Shown: in pieces, positions 1 to 7,668 of the stretch
How the letters are laid out: every line of letters begins with the position of its first letter
Position numbering within the stretch: position 1 is the first letter of the stretch
From: Mesorhizobium sp.
GTDB lineage: Bacteria > Pseudomonadota > Alphaproteobacteria > Rhizobiales > Rhizobiaceae
Direction of reading: 5' to 3'
Length of the DNA stretch: 64,000 nucleotides
NCBI GenBank assembly: GCA_004017275.1
Contig: SAKE01000023.1
Location: forward strand, 23,767-87,766
Translations under genes and position numbers: made by a program
The notes under the pieces: generated by a model
Told to the model about the DNA's origin: nothing
What the model saw: only the letters and a program-made list of their open reading frames with translations
Databases searched by the model: none

Positions 1-303
1 ATCCCCCTTCGAACAGACGAGGAAAATTTTGCCACGATGAGGGTAAATGACGAAGGCACGGCGCTCGAATGGGATGGCGGGATAGAGCTTTCCGCAGTTT
101 GGATTGCCACGCTCCCCGCAGTGGGAATGGAGAACGGAGAGTTCCGCCAAATCATGGACAAGCTATCGTATTCGCTTGACGGGATGGCGCTGCAACTCGA
201 CGTTTCTCGACGCCTGATCGCAATGTACAGAGGTTCAACGCCAATCCCGAATTCTATAGCCTTGGCAACTCGATATCTGGCGGAAAAGGCAGATGAACGA
301 TAA
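1..303 (+). CDS. DUF2442 tail joined to Cro-like HTH domain (5'-truncated by window edge)
   Basis: The frame is open from base 1, so the first ATG (37) is probably internal and the real start lies outside the window. The first ~40 residues (with NFATMRVNDEGTALEW) look like the C-terminal part of a DUF2442 domain, whose end usually reads as an acidic V-D-x-G-T-x-x-W stretch. After it comes a short helix-turn-helix-like segment (LDVSRRLIAMYRGSTPIPNS), the pattern of the small Cro-like proteins often encoded next to DUF2442. Here both lie in one frame. DUF2442 proteins often occur in toxin-antitoxin-like or orphan regulator modules; any partner would be outside the window. Function is unknown and the family call rests on pattern memory. 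Confidence 0.55.
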   Translation: MPLRTDEENFATMRVNDEGTALEWDGGIELSAVWIATLPAVGMENGEFRQIMDKLSYSLDGMALQLDVSRRLIAMYRGSTPIPNSIALATRYLAEKADER

Positions 304-402
304 GGTTATTACCTACCCAATTACCCCGATTGGATTGTCTCGATCTCGACATCTACCATCGAGCGAGATTCCTGCGACGTTTCGGAATCGGACTGATCCG
401 GC

Positions 403-1155
403 TCAGCCTTTGCCGAAATAGTAGAAGGCAAGAAACAGGCCGACGGCGACAACGAAGCCGCGCACCGCGTTTTGCGGCACGCGCTTGGCGATCCAGACGC
501 CGGCATAGCCGCCCAGCGCGCCGCCCGGGATCATGATGATCGCCTGCGGCCAGGCGACGACGCCGCCCGAGACGAAGACGACGATCGCGACAGCGGCGAT
601 GACCACGGCCAGCATGTTCTTCAGCGCGTTCAGCCGGTGATAGTCGCCGGCTTGCGTCAGACCGAGCGTCGCCAGCATCATCACGCCCATGCCGGCACCG
701 AAGAAGCCGCCATAGATGGCGGTGACGAACTGCGCCAGCGAACCGGCCACCGAGCCGACGGAAGCTTCGTGTCCCGGCTTTGGCGCCGGCTTCAGCCAGG
801 GGCCGGCGGCAAACAGGGCTGTCGCGGCCAGCAGCAGCCATGGCACCAGGGCGCGAAATGACGGATTGTCCAGCGCCAGCAGGATCAATGCACCGGCCAG
901 CGCGCCGATCGCCGAAATCAGGCACAGCAGCAGCGCGCCGCGCCAGAAATGCCTGATGTCGGCCGAATAGGCGAGCGTCGAGGTTATGTAGCCTGGAAAT
1001 TGCGTCACCGAGGAGGTGGCGTTGGCGACGATCGGCGGCAGGCCGACCAGTGTCATGGCGCCGAAGGTGAGGAAGGTGCCGCCACCGGCGACCGCATTGG
1101 CGGCGCCTGACAGAAAGCCCGCCAGGAACAGCAGGATGGCGTCGAAAACAGACAT
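403..1155 (-). CDS. TauE/SafE-type sulfite or anion exporter family membrane protein
   Basis: 250-residue integral membrane protein with about eight hydrophobic segments. The N-terminal motif SGAANAVAGGGTFLTFGAM and the second-half repeat GFFGAGMGVMMLATLG are the paired glycine-rich signatures of the TauE/SafE (formerly DUF81) family. Members export sulfite, sulfoacetate or other organosulfur anions across the inner membrane, but the substrate cannot be read from sequence. I chose the ATG at 1155 over a TTG three codons upstream. The ribosome-binding site is weak. It is a single gene, transcribed away from rplS, and nothing nearby points to sulfur metabolism. Confidence 0.8.
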   Translation of the reverse strand: MSVFDAILLFLAGFLSGAANAVAGGGTFLTFGAMTLVGLPPIVANATSSVTQFPGYITSTLAYSADIRHFWRGALLLCLISAIGALAGALILLALDNPSFRALVPWLLLAATALFAAGPWLKPAPKPGHEASVGSVAGSLAQFVTAIYGGFFGAGMGVMMLATLGLTQAGDYHRLNALKNMLAVVIAAVAIVVFVSGGVVAWPQAIIMIPGGALGGYAGVWIAKRVPQNAVRGFVVAVGLFLAFYYFGKG

Positions 1156-1483
1156 GGAATGCAACCGTTCGAAATTGTACTATTTTACGCTTAGGAAGCC
1201 TGAAGAACCGGCGCAACCCGGCACGGCAGGATTACGATGGTGCCATGCGAGCAGAAAATGCACGGCCAAGGCGTGACAAAGCGGCGAAATAGCTGTATGT
1301 GCCCGCCCGTACCGGCCAGAAAGAATCTGCCGGACCCGTCAACAATGACGGTGTAGTCGCCCCTGCCGGATGTTTCAAAGACAAATGTCTTGGAGACAAA
1401 GGGCATAGCCGAGCGGTCATTGGAACTGCAAGGCGAGTGTCGGACGCTCTGACTGTCGGAAGAACAAGAAGTGGACTTTTGAG
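1156..1483. other. Intergenic region between the TauE-type gene and rplS
   Basis: 328 bp without a supportable gene. It must hold the divergent promoters for the exporter (minus) and rplS (plus), but I see no clear -35/-10 pair. A 71-codon minus-strand open frame (1191-1406) has no ribosome-binding site and no recognisable domain, so I do not call it a gene; it could be a decayed remnant. Confidence 0.4.
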
Positions 1484-2032
1484 ATGGATATTCTCCGTCA
1501 GCTCGAGGCCGAACAGGCCGCCAAGATCGAAGCCAAGCGCAAGCTTCCCGAATTCCAGCCCGGCGACACCGTGCGCGTCCAGGTCCGCGTGACCGAAGGC
1601 ACCCGTACCCGCGTCCAGGCTTATGAGGGCGTTGTCATCGCCCGCGCCGGTGCCGGCTTCCAGGAGAACTTCACGGTTCGCAAGATTTCCTACGGCGAAG
1701 GCGTCGAGCGCGTGTTCCCGGTCTACTCGCCGATGGTCGAAGGCGTCGAGATCGTTCGCCGCGGCAAGGTGCGTCGCGCCAAGCTCTACTACCTGCGCGA
1801 TCGTCGCGGCAAGTCGGCCCGTATTTCGGAAAACACCGGCGTGCGCGCCCGCAAGCTGAACGATGAGGAGCGCGATGCGCTGAACGCCGAGAAGGCCCGC
1901 ATCGAGGCCGAGAAGGTGGCCGCCGCCGAGGCTCTGGCCGCCGAGAAGGCCGCCCAGGACGCCGCCGAGAAGAAGGCCGCCGCCGAGGCAGCCGAAGCCG
2001 CCAAGGCAGCGGAAGCAGCCACCGCCGAATAA
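1484..2032 (+). CDS. rplS: 50S ribosomal protein L19
   Basis: L19 lies at the 30S-50S interface of the ribosome. Residues 1-~115 match the family throughout (FQPGDTVRVQVRVTEGTRTR, GVVIARAGAGFQENFTVRKI, GVERVFPVYSP, KLYYLRDRRGKSARI). The protein has 182 residues because of a ~60-residue C-terminal tail made almost only of Ala, Glu and Lys, against ~115 residues in E. coli. Such tails are seen in rhizobial L19 proteins and are probably a charged helix. The ATG at 1484 gives the conserved MDIL-Q-E start. A strong intrinsic terminator follows 23 bp after the stop. Confidence 0.97.
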   Translation: MDILRQLEAEQAAKIEAKRKLPEFQPGDTVRVQVRVTEGTRTRVQAYEGVVIARAGAGFQENFTVRKISYGEGVERVFPVYSPMVEGVEIVRRGKVRRAKLYYLRDRRGKSARISENTGVRARKLNDEERDALNAEKARIEAEKVAAAEALAAEKAAQDAAEKKAAAEAAEAAKAAEAATAE

Positions 2033-2055
2033 GGTTTTCGGCGAGCAAGTTTGAA

Positions 2056-2080
2056 AAGGCGGCTTCGGCCGCCTTTTTTC
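2056..2080 (+). terminator. Intrinsic terminator of rplS
   Basis: Perfect 8-bp GC-rich stem (AAGGCGGC / GCCGCCTT) closed by a TTCG tetraloop and followed by a run of six T, just after the rplS stop codon. Confidence 0.93.
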
Positions 2081-2130
2081 GTTTCCGGAGGAGGGCTGGC
2101 CGGCAGGAAATCGGCAATTGACTCGATATA

Positions 2131-2159
2131 GATCGTGTACTAAACAATCGTGTACGATT
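2131..2159. promoter_or_regulatory. Probable OhrR operator upstream of ohr
   Basis: The 9-mer ATCGTGTAC occurs twice, at 2132-2140 and 2147-2155, 15 bp apart. The second copy is part of a dyad AATCG-TGTA-CGATT (2146-2159). It ends 16 bp before the ohr ATG, where a MarR-type repressor such as OhrR would block transcription. Known OhrR operators are AT-rich dyads in the ohr promoter. This exact motif is inferred from position and symmetry. Confidence 0.6.
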
Positions 2160-2175
2160 TAAATGGAGAAATAAA

Positions 2176-2610
2176 ATGCCTGCATTGTATTCCACCCAAG
2201 CCCGCGCCGTCGGCGGCCGCGCCGGCCATGTCCAGAGCGACGATGGCCTGCTCAGCCTCGACCTTGCCATGCCCAAGGCGCTTGGCGGCAAGGGCGGCGC
2301 CACCAATCCCGAGCAGCTTTTCGCCGCCGGCTATGCCGCCTGCTTCGAGAGCGCCATGCGTTTCATCGCCGGCAAGCAGAAACTGCCGCTGCAGGATGCC
2401 TCGGTGACGGCCAATGTCAGCCTGCACAGCAATGCGCAGGGCGGATTCGTGCTTGGCGTTTCGCTCGCGGCGGAAACAAAAGGCCTTGATCAGGCGGCGG
2501 CGGAAGCGCTTGTATCGGCGGCGCACCAGGTTTGCCCCTATTCCAATGCCATCAAGGGCAACATCGAGGTGGCGCTCTCGGCCAAGGCGCTTCCGGCAAA
2601 GGCAGCATGA
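2176..2610 (+). CDS. ohr: Organic hydroperoxide resistance peroxidase Ohr
   Basis: 144-residue OsmC/Ohr-fold peroxidase that reduces organic and fatty-acid hydroperoxides in the cytoplasm with a dithiol site. The two redox cysteines are Cys56 (AAGYAACFESA) and Cys120 (AHQVCPYSNA), and the family signature GGKGGATNPEQLFAAGYAACF is intact. Length is typical. The start at 2176 follows an AT-rich leader with GGAGAAATAAA as ribosome-binding site. The stop overlaps the ATG of ohrR by four bases (ATGA), so the two are translationally coupled. Regulation is probably by OhrR at the direct repeat/dyad just upstream. Confidence 0.95.
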   Translation: MPALYSTQARAVGGRAGHVQSDDGLLSLDLAMPKALGGKGGATNPEQLFAAGYAACFESAMRFIAGKQKLPLQDASVTANVSLHSNAQGGFVLGVSLAAETKGLDQAAAEALVSAAHQVCPYSNAIKGNIEVALSAKALPAKAA

Positions 2611-3107
2611 CCACGGAAACGACAACCAAGTCCAAGCAAGCCCCGGCGCAATTCGCCGGGGTGGCAAAACTCGACCAACAGCTCTGCTTTGCGCTTTACT
2701 CGGCAAGCGGGCTGATGACGCGGCTGTATCGGCCGCTGCTCGATCCGCTTGGCCTGACCTATCCGCAATATCTGGCCATGTTGGCGCTGTGGGAACGGGC
2801 ACCAAGCACGGTGGGCGAGCTCGGCGAAGCGCTGGGACTGGATTCGGCGACGTTGACGCCGCTGCTCAAGCGGCTGGAGGCTGGTGGCCTGGTCACACGT
2901 CGGCGCGACCCCGCCGACGAGCGCCGTGTCCTGGTCGAGCCGACGGCGAAGGGCCAGGCGTTGCGCGAGCAGGCCAAAAGCGTGCCGGCGGCGATGCTTT
3001 GCAACCTGCCGCTGGATGCCGACGAGCTGAAATCCCTGCACCGCACCCTGACGCGGTTCGTCTCCGGCTTGCGCAAGGCGGATGCCGGCGCCGCGAACCG
3101 GAGCTGA
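2607..3107 (+). CDS. ohrR: MarR-family peroxide sensor/repressor OhrR
   Basis: 166-residue winged-helix MarR-family protein. The sensing cysteine of the family is present as Cys27 in the diagnostic motif LDQQLCFALYSAS; oxidation of this residue by organic peroxides releases OhrR from DNA. The winged helix follows at residues ~60-115 (LGLDSATLTPLLKRLEAGGL, RRRDPADERRVLVEPT). The ATG at 2607 overlaps the ohr stop and is preferred over in-frame starts inside ohr. Single-operon ohr-ohrR organisation allows autoregulation. No terminator is evident downstream. Confidence 0.93.
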   Translation: MTTETTTKSKQAPAQFAGVAKLDQQLCFALYSASGLMTRLYRPLLDPLGLTYPQYLAMLALWERAPSTVGELGEALGLDSATLTPLLKRLEAGGLVTRRRDPADERRVLVEPTAKGQALREQAKSVPAAMLCNLPLDADELKSLHRTLTRFVSGLRKADAGAANRS

Positions 3108-3284
3108 TCGCCGCCGCGACACCGTTCGTTCCTGAATCCCGGAAATGAAGGCACTGAAATCCGCTTTCGCGTGCGCTGACGCTGCGGAGCGTCTTGCATG
3201 ACGCTTGCGGAAAGCTAAAGTCGGCGCCGGATTTTCCTGCAAGCCCGGCCATGCCCGGGTCTTTCAATTCCCGGGGAGTGCGTC

Positions 3285-4082
3285 ATGACCAAATCGAAAC
3301 TGCTGCTGGCAGGCCTGCTTGCCCTCGTCCTGGCGCCCGTTGCCGCCTTCGCGCAGGCTTTGCCCGATCTCGGCGGCAAGAAGGTGGTGGTGGTGACCGA
3401 AAACGCCTATCCGCCGCTGCAGTTCATCGATGCCAAGACGGGAAAACAGATCGGCTGGGAATATGATGCGATGAACGAGATCGCCAAGCGGCTGAATTTT
3501 ACCGTCGAATACCAGAACACTTCCTGGGACGCGATGATCCAGGCGGTTTCCGACAACCAGTACAACATCGGCATGACCGGCATCACCATCAAGGACGACC
3601 GCAAGGAGAAGGTCGACTTTTCCGACCCCTATATGCGCTCGGAACAGTTCATGCTGGTGCGCGGCGATGAAAGCCGCTTCACCGACGCCAAGACCTTCGG
3701 CGCCTTCAAGGACGGGCTGGTCGGCGCGCAGGCCGGCACCACGCCCTTCTACACCGCCGTCTACAGCGTGCTCGACGGCAACGAACAGAACCCACGCATC
3801 AAGCTGTTCGAGACGTTTGGTGCCACGGTGCAGGCGCTAAAATCCGGCGACGTCGATGTCGTGCTGACCGACGGCACCGCCGGCAAGGGCTATGTCGACG
3901 CATCCGAGGGCAAGCTGAAGCTGATCGGCGGGCCGCTCGGCACCGAGGATTTTGGCTTTATCTTCCCGAAGGGTTCGGATCTGGTGAAACCGGTCAACGC
4001 GGCGATCGCGGCGCTCAAGGCCGACGGAACGTTCGATGCGCTGAACAAGAAGTGGTTTCTTGATTACAAGATGGGGCAGTAG
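3285..4082 (+). CDS. Polar amino-acid ABC transporter, periplasmic substrate-binding protein
   Basis: 265 residues with a cleavable Sec signal (about residues 1-24, ending AAFAQA) and the family-3 solute-binding fold: ENAYPPLQFID, the GWEYDAMNEIAKRL signature, FSDPYMRSEQ and a C-terminal LNKKWF segment. It would bind an amino acid or opine-like ligand in the periplasm and deliver it to the permease encoded 209 bp downstream. A GGGGAG ribosome-binding site precedes the ATG. No ATPase gene is present nearby, so the transporter must borrow one or have it elsewhere. The gap to the permease is filled by a palindromic repeat. Confidence 0.9.
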   Translation: MTKSKLLLAGLLALVLAPVAAFAQALPDLGGKKVVVVTENAYPPLQFIDAKTGKQIGWEYDAMNEIAKRLNFTVEYQNTSWDAMIQAVSDNQYNIGMTGITIKDDRKEKVDFSDPYMRSEQFMLVRGDESRFTDAKTFGAFKDGLVGAQAGTTPFYTAVYSVLDGNEQNPRIKLFETFGATVQALKSGDVDVVLTDGTAGKGYVDASEGKLKLIGGPLGTEDFGFIFPKGSDLVKPVNAAIAALKADGTFDALNKKWFLDYKMGQ

Positions 4083-4114
4083 TCGCTGAACCTCACGCAG
4101 ACACGGCGCTTGAA

Positions 4115-4272
4115 CACCCCCCTCTGCCCTGCCGGGCATCTCCCCCGCAAGGGGGGAGATCAGCTGTCCGCCCTGCCTTCGCGTACCTCCAGCATTGAAG
4201 AAAGGGCGCGGCCATTGAAGCTGCCAATCTCCCTCCTTGCGGGGGAGATGGCCGGCAGGCCAGAGGGGGGTG
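4115..4272. repeat. Palindromic intergenic element, family A (intact copy)
   Basis: 158-bp element with inverted ends. The left arm (4115-4160) and right arm (4227-4272) are near reverse complements and carry a CCTGCCGG core. Each arm holds its own hairpin, CTCCCCC-GCAA-GGGGGGAG on the left (4140-4159). The same family occurs at 61430-63994, where it is interrupted by insertion sequences, and a related architecture occurs at 44491-44671. It lies between a binding-protein gene and its permease, where the RNA hairpins could lower downstream expression. There is no coding capacity, so it is a MITE- or REP-like sequence. Confidence 0.85.
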
Positions 4273-4291
4273 CCTTGGCGCAATCCTTTTG

Positions 4292-5101
4292 ATGCTTCCC
4301 GCCTCTTCCTCAAAAGCCGACTTCCCCTGGTGGCTCGTCGTCGCAGCGGCCATCGCAATCGCGGTGGCCGTCTTCGTCGCCACCAGCAACCTCTATGCCC
4401 AGGTTTTCGCCACCGTCGCCAAGGGCATCGGCGTCACCATCTTCGTCACCGTGATTGCCTTCGTGCTGGCTTCGGCCATCGGGCTCGGCATAGCCCTGAT
4501 GGGGATGTCGGGTTCGCGCTGGCTACGCCAGATTGCGCGCTTCTATGTCGAGATCATCCGCGGTGTGCCGATCCTGGTGCTGCTGTTCTGGATCGCCTTT
4601 GCCGGTGCGCCGGCCTTCGTCGCGGCCTGGAACGCGCTGACCGCGCCGATGCAAAGCGCCGGCCTGCTGGACGAGCTTCTGGTGCGCGACGTGTCGCTGT
4701 TGTGGCGCGCCATCATGGCGCTGACCATCGGCTATTCGGCCTTTATCTCGGAGGTGTTTCGCGCCGGCATCCAGTCGGTGGAGAAGGGCCAGATCGAAGC
4801 GGCGAAGGCGCTCGGACTGACGCGGGCGCAGCGCTTCCGGCTGATCGTGTTCCCGCAAGCGATCCGCACCATATTGCCGCCGCTGGGCAATGATTTCGTC
4901 GCCCTGGTCAAGGATTCCTCGCTCGTCTCGGTGCTCGGCGTCGCCGACATCACGCAGATGGGCAAGGTCTATGCCGCCGGCTCGTTCCGCTTCTTCGAAA
5001 CCTATTCGATTGTGGCCTATATCTACCTCATCCTGACGGTCGGGCTGTCGCTGGCCTTGCGGGCGCTGGAACGGCGGCTGCGCCGTCAGCACGAGGAATA
5101 G
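4292..5101 (+). CDS. Polar amino-acid ABC transporter permease
   Basis: 269-residue inner-membrane permease of the HisMQ family with about five transmembrane segments. The EAA loop that contacts the ATPase is clear (EAAKALGLTRAQRFRLIVFP), with GNDFVALVKDSSLVSVLG after it. The extended periplasmic segment around residues 105-135 is typical of some subfamilies. The ATG at 4292 (a TTG lies one codon upstream) is only 19 bp from the end of the palindromic element and lacks a good Shine-Dalgarno, so translation may be modest. It pairs with the binding protein at 3285-4082; the ATPase is missing locally. Confidence 0.88.
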   Translation: MLPASSSKADFPWWLVVAAAIAIAVAVFVATSNLYAQVFATVAKGIGVTIFVTVIAFVLASAIGLGIALMGMSGSRWLRQIARFYVEIIRGVPILVLLFWIAFAGAPAFVAAWNALTAPMQSAGLLDELLVRDVSLLWRAIMALTIGYSAFISEVFRAGIQSVEKGQIEAAKALGLTRAQRFRLIVFPQAIRTILPPLGNDFVALVKDSSLVSVLGVADITQMGKVYAAGSFRFFETYSIVAYIYLILTVGLSLALRALERRLRRQHEE

Positions 5102-5155
5102 GTTTTCGGCGAAGACAGCGTTACGATCCCTGAGCATTCTCGTTGTGGAGGTCCC

Positions 5156-5791
5156 ATGATCGTCGACAAAGCCAATGCGGCGCTGGATTCCGTCTATACG
5201 GCCGATACGCCGGAAGCGCTTGAAGAGGCCTATGCCGCTTGGGCCGCGACCTATGACAGCGAGACCGCCTCGCTCGGCTATCTCCTGCCGTTCCTGATCA
5301 CCGCCTGGGTGGCGCGCCATGTGCCGGCGGGCGATGGGCCGCTGCTCGATGCCGGCTGCGGCACCGGCCTGTCGGGGCCGTCGCTGAAGGCACTCGGTTA
5401 CCGCGACATCGCCGGGCTCGATCTCTCCGACGACATGCTGAAGATCGCCGGTAGCCGCAATGCCTACAACGAACTGAAACAGGCGATGCTGGGCGGGACG
5501 CTGCCATGGCCGGACGGGTATTTCCGCGGCTTCTTCTCGACCGGCGTGTTCACCATCAGCCACGCGCCGGCGACAGGCCTGCACGAACTGGTGCGCATCA
5601 CCAGGAAGGGCGGCCACGCCATCTTCACCGTGCGCGACCAGGTGTTCGAAAGCGGGGGCTTTCAAGTCGTGTTCGACGAGCTGGAGCAAGCGAAGAGATG
5701 GCGGCCGGTCGAGGAGAGCCCGTGGTTCCGATGCTATGCAATCGCCGAGCCCGATGCGCTGGTGAAGACTTTTGTGTTTGAAGTGGTTTGA
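5156..5791 (+). CDS. Class I SAM-dependent methyltransferase
   Basis: 211 residues. Motif I of the Rossmann methyltransferase fold is LLDAGCGTGLSGPSL at about residues 62-76, followed by an acidic motif II (AGLDLSDDML) and a motif-IV-like aromatic stretch. The family resembles small-molecule methyltransferases of the Methyltransf_11/25 group; substrate unknown. A GGAGG ribosome-binding site precedes the ATG. It follows the ABC permease by 54 bp in the same direction, so co-transcription is possible. Confidence 0.85.
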   Translation: MIVDKANAALDSVYTADTPEALEEAYAAWAATYDSETASLGYLLPFLITAWVARHVPAGDGPLLDAGCGTGLSGPSLKALGYRDIAGLDLSDDMLKIAGSRNAYNELKQAMLGGTLPWPDGYFRGFFSTGVFTISHAPATGLHELVRITRKGGHAIFTVRDQVFESGGFQVVFDELEQAKRWRPVEESPWFRCYAIAEPDALVKTFVFEVV

Positions 5792-6115
5792 GCCGCGAGT
5801 TCGCCGACCTTGGCTCCCTTCCTCTCCCCGAAGGTGTGGAAGTGAGGGCGAGGAACCCAAGTCCTGCCAGGACACGCCGCAATTGCCGAAAACCCAAAAC
5901 ATTGGTATGAGCCACGCCATGGAAGAGCTTTTTGGCGATCCGGCCTATAAGGGGTTCGTGCTGCAGGACAGGAAACGCCTGCCGTCGCGGTTCTCCGCGC
6001 GCGTGTCCGGGGCGCTGACCAGCCGACTTACCTAGGCCGATCTGTCCAGGTCGTTTCGCCGGGCCGAAAGTCAGGCGTCTGCTCTTCCCATTCTCATATC
6101 GACGGATTTACGCAC
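5792..6115. other. Gap between methyltransferase and leuC, with one doubtful small ORF
   Basis: 324 bp. The first ~100 bp contain a purine/pyrimidine-biased stretch but no clear terminator. A 42-codon plus-strand frame (5907-6035), starting MSHAMEELFGDPAYKG, has protein-like composition but no ribosome-binding site and no family I recognise. It could be a small gene or the leader region of leuC. Confidence 0.3.
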
Positions 6116-7525
6116 ATGAGCGCACCGCGCACCCTCTACGACAAGATTTTCGACGACCACGTCGTCGACCGCCAGGACGACGGCACCTGCCTGCTCTACA
6201 TCGACCGCCACCTCGTCCATGAAGTGACCAGCCCGCAGGCCTTCGAAGGCCTGCGCATGACCGGCAGAAAAGTCCGGCATCCGGAAAAGACGCTGGCCGT
6301 GGTCGATCACAATGTCTCGACCTCGCCCGAGCGCAAGTTCGGCATCAAGAACGAGGAAAGCCGCATCCAGGTCGAGGCGCTTGCCAAGAACGCCAGGGAT
6401 TTCGGCGTCGAATATTATTCCGAGAACGATGTTCGCCAGGGCATCGTCCACATCATTGGCCCCGAGCAGGGCTTCACCTTACCCGGCATGACCATCGTCT
6501 GCGGCGACAGCCACACTTCGACCCACGGCGCTTTCGGCGCACTGGCGCACGGCATCGGCACGTCCGAGGTCGAGCATGTGCTGGCGACGCAAACGCTGAT
6601 CCAGCGCAAGGCCAAGAACATGTTGGTGCGTGTCGACGGCCAGTTGCCGGAAGGCGTCACCGCCAAGGACATCATCCTCGCCATCATCGGCGAGATCGGC
6701 ACAGCCGGCGGCACCGGCTATGTGATCGAATATGCCGGCGAGGCGATCCGTGCGCTGTCGATGGAAGGCCGCATGACGATCTGCAACATGTCCATCGAGG
6801 GCGGTGCGCGCGCCGGCCTGATCGCCGCCGACGAGACGACCTTCGCCTATGTCAAGGACAAGCCGCGCGCGCCGAAGGGCGCGGCCTGGGATGCGGCGCT
6901 CGAATATTGGAAGACGCTGCAGTCGGACGAGGGCGCACATTTCGACAAAGTGATCGTGCTCGACGCGGCCAAGCTGCCGCCGATCGTCTCCTGGGGCTCG
7001 TCGCCCGAGGATGTCGTCTCGGTGCAGGGCATCGTGCCGAACCCGGAAGACATCACCGATGAAAACAAGCGCACCTCCAAGCAGCGCGCGCTCGACTATA
7101 TGGGTCTGACGCCGGGCACCAAGATCACCGACATCACGCTCGACCGCGTCTTCATCGGTTCCTGCACCAATGGCCGTATCGAGGATCTGCGCGCCGTCGC
7201 CAAGGTGGTCGAAGGCAAGACGGTCAGCGCGCATGTCGATGCGATGATCGTGCCGGGTTCCGGCCTGGTCAAGGAACAGGCGGAAGCCGAAGGTCTCGAC
7301 AAGATCTTTATCGCTGCAGGTTTCGACTGGCGCGAGCCGGGCTGCTCGATGTGCCTTGCCATGAACGACGACCGGCTGAAGCCGCATGAGCGTTGCGCTT
7401 CGACCTCGAACCGCAATTTCGAGGGCCGGCAGGGTTTCAAGGGCCGCACCCATCTGGTGTCGCCGGCGATGGCGGCGGCTGCGGCGATCGCCGGCCACTT
7501 CGTCGATATCCGCGACTGGAAGTAA
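6116..7525 (+). CDS. leuC: 3-isopropylmalate dehydratase large subunit
   Basis: 469 residues, the usual LeuC length. With LeuD (not in this window) it isomerises 2-isopropylmalate to 3-isopropylmalate in leucine biosynthesis. The aconitase-superfamily [4Fe-4S] ligands are visible: one Cys in FIGSCTNGRIEDLR and two in EPGCSMCLAMN. Substrate-site motifs VDHNVSTSP and VCGDSHTSTHGAFG are intact. It is a single gene closed by its own terminator. Confidence 0.97.
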   Translation: MSAPRTLYDKIFDDHVVDRQDDGTCLLYIDRHLVHEVTSPQAFEGLRMTGRKVRHPEKTLAVVDHNVSTSPERKFGIKNEESRIQVEALAKNARDFGVEYYSENDVRQGIVHIIGPEQGFTLPGMTIVCGDSHTSTHGAFGALAHGIGTSEVEHVLATQTLIQRKAKNMLVRVDGQLPEGVTAKDIILAIIGEIGTAGGTGYVIEYAGEAIRALSMEGRMTICNMSIEGGARAGLIAADETTFAYVKDKPRAPKGAAWDAALEYWKTLQSDEGAHFDKVIVLDAAKLPPIVSWGSSPEDVVSVQGIVPNPEDITDENKRTSKQRALDYMGLTPGTKITDITLDRVFIGSCTNGRIEDLRAVAKVVEGKTVSAHVDAMIVPGSGLVKEQAEAEGLDKIFIAAGFDWREPGCSMCLAMNDDRLKPHERCASTSNRNFEGRQGFKGRTHLVSPAMAAAAAIAGHFVDIRDWK

Positions 7526-7555
7526 TTCCGGAGCGCTCAGCTTCGAACACATACC

Positions 7556-7591
7556 AGGCCCCGAACCGCTTAGCGGTTCCGGGGCCTTTTT
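7556..7591 (+). terminator. Intrinsic terminator of leuC
   Basis: About 14-bp stem with one bulge (AGGCCCC-GAACCGC against GCGGTTC-CGGGGCCT), a short TTA loop and a run of five T. It lies 30 bp after the leuC stop. Confidence 0.92.
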
Positions 7592-7668
7592 CATCCGGTT
7601 CGCTTAACCGCTTGTTTGGGCTTGCGCTCTAAAGTCTTCCCCAACGGAAGTGGGGAAATTACTGTCGT

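Noticed and set aside
1191..1406. 71-codon minus-strand ORF upstream of rplS
   Set aside because: No ribosome-binding site and no recognisable family; kept only as a remark in the gap entry.
4523..5920. 465-codon minus-strand frame opposite permease and methyltransferase
   Set aside because: Composition and lack of motifs mark it as a shadow of two convincing plus-strand genes.
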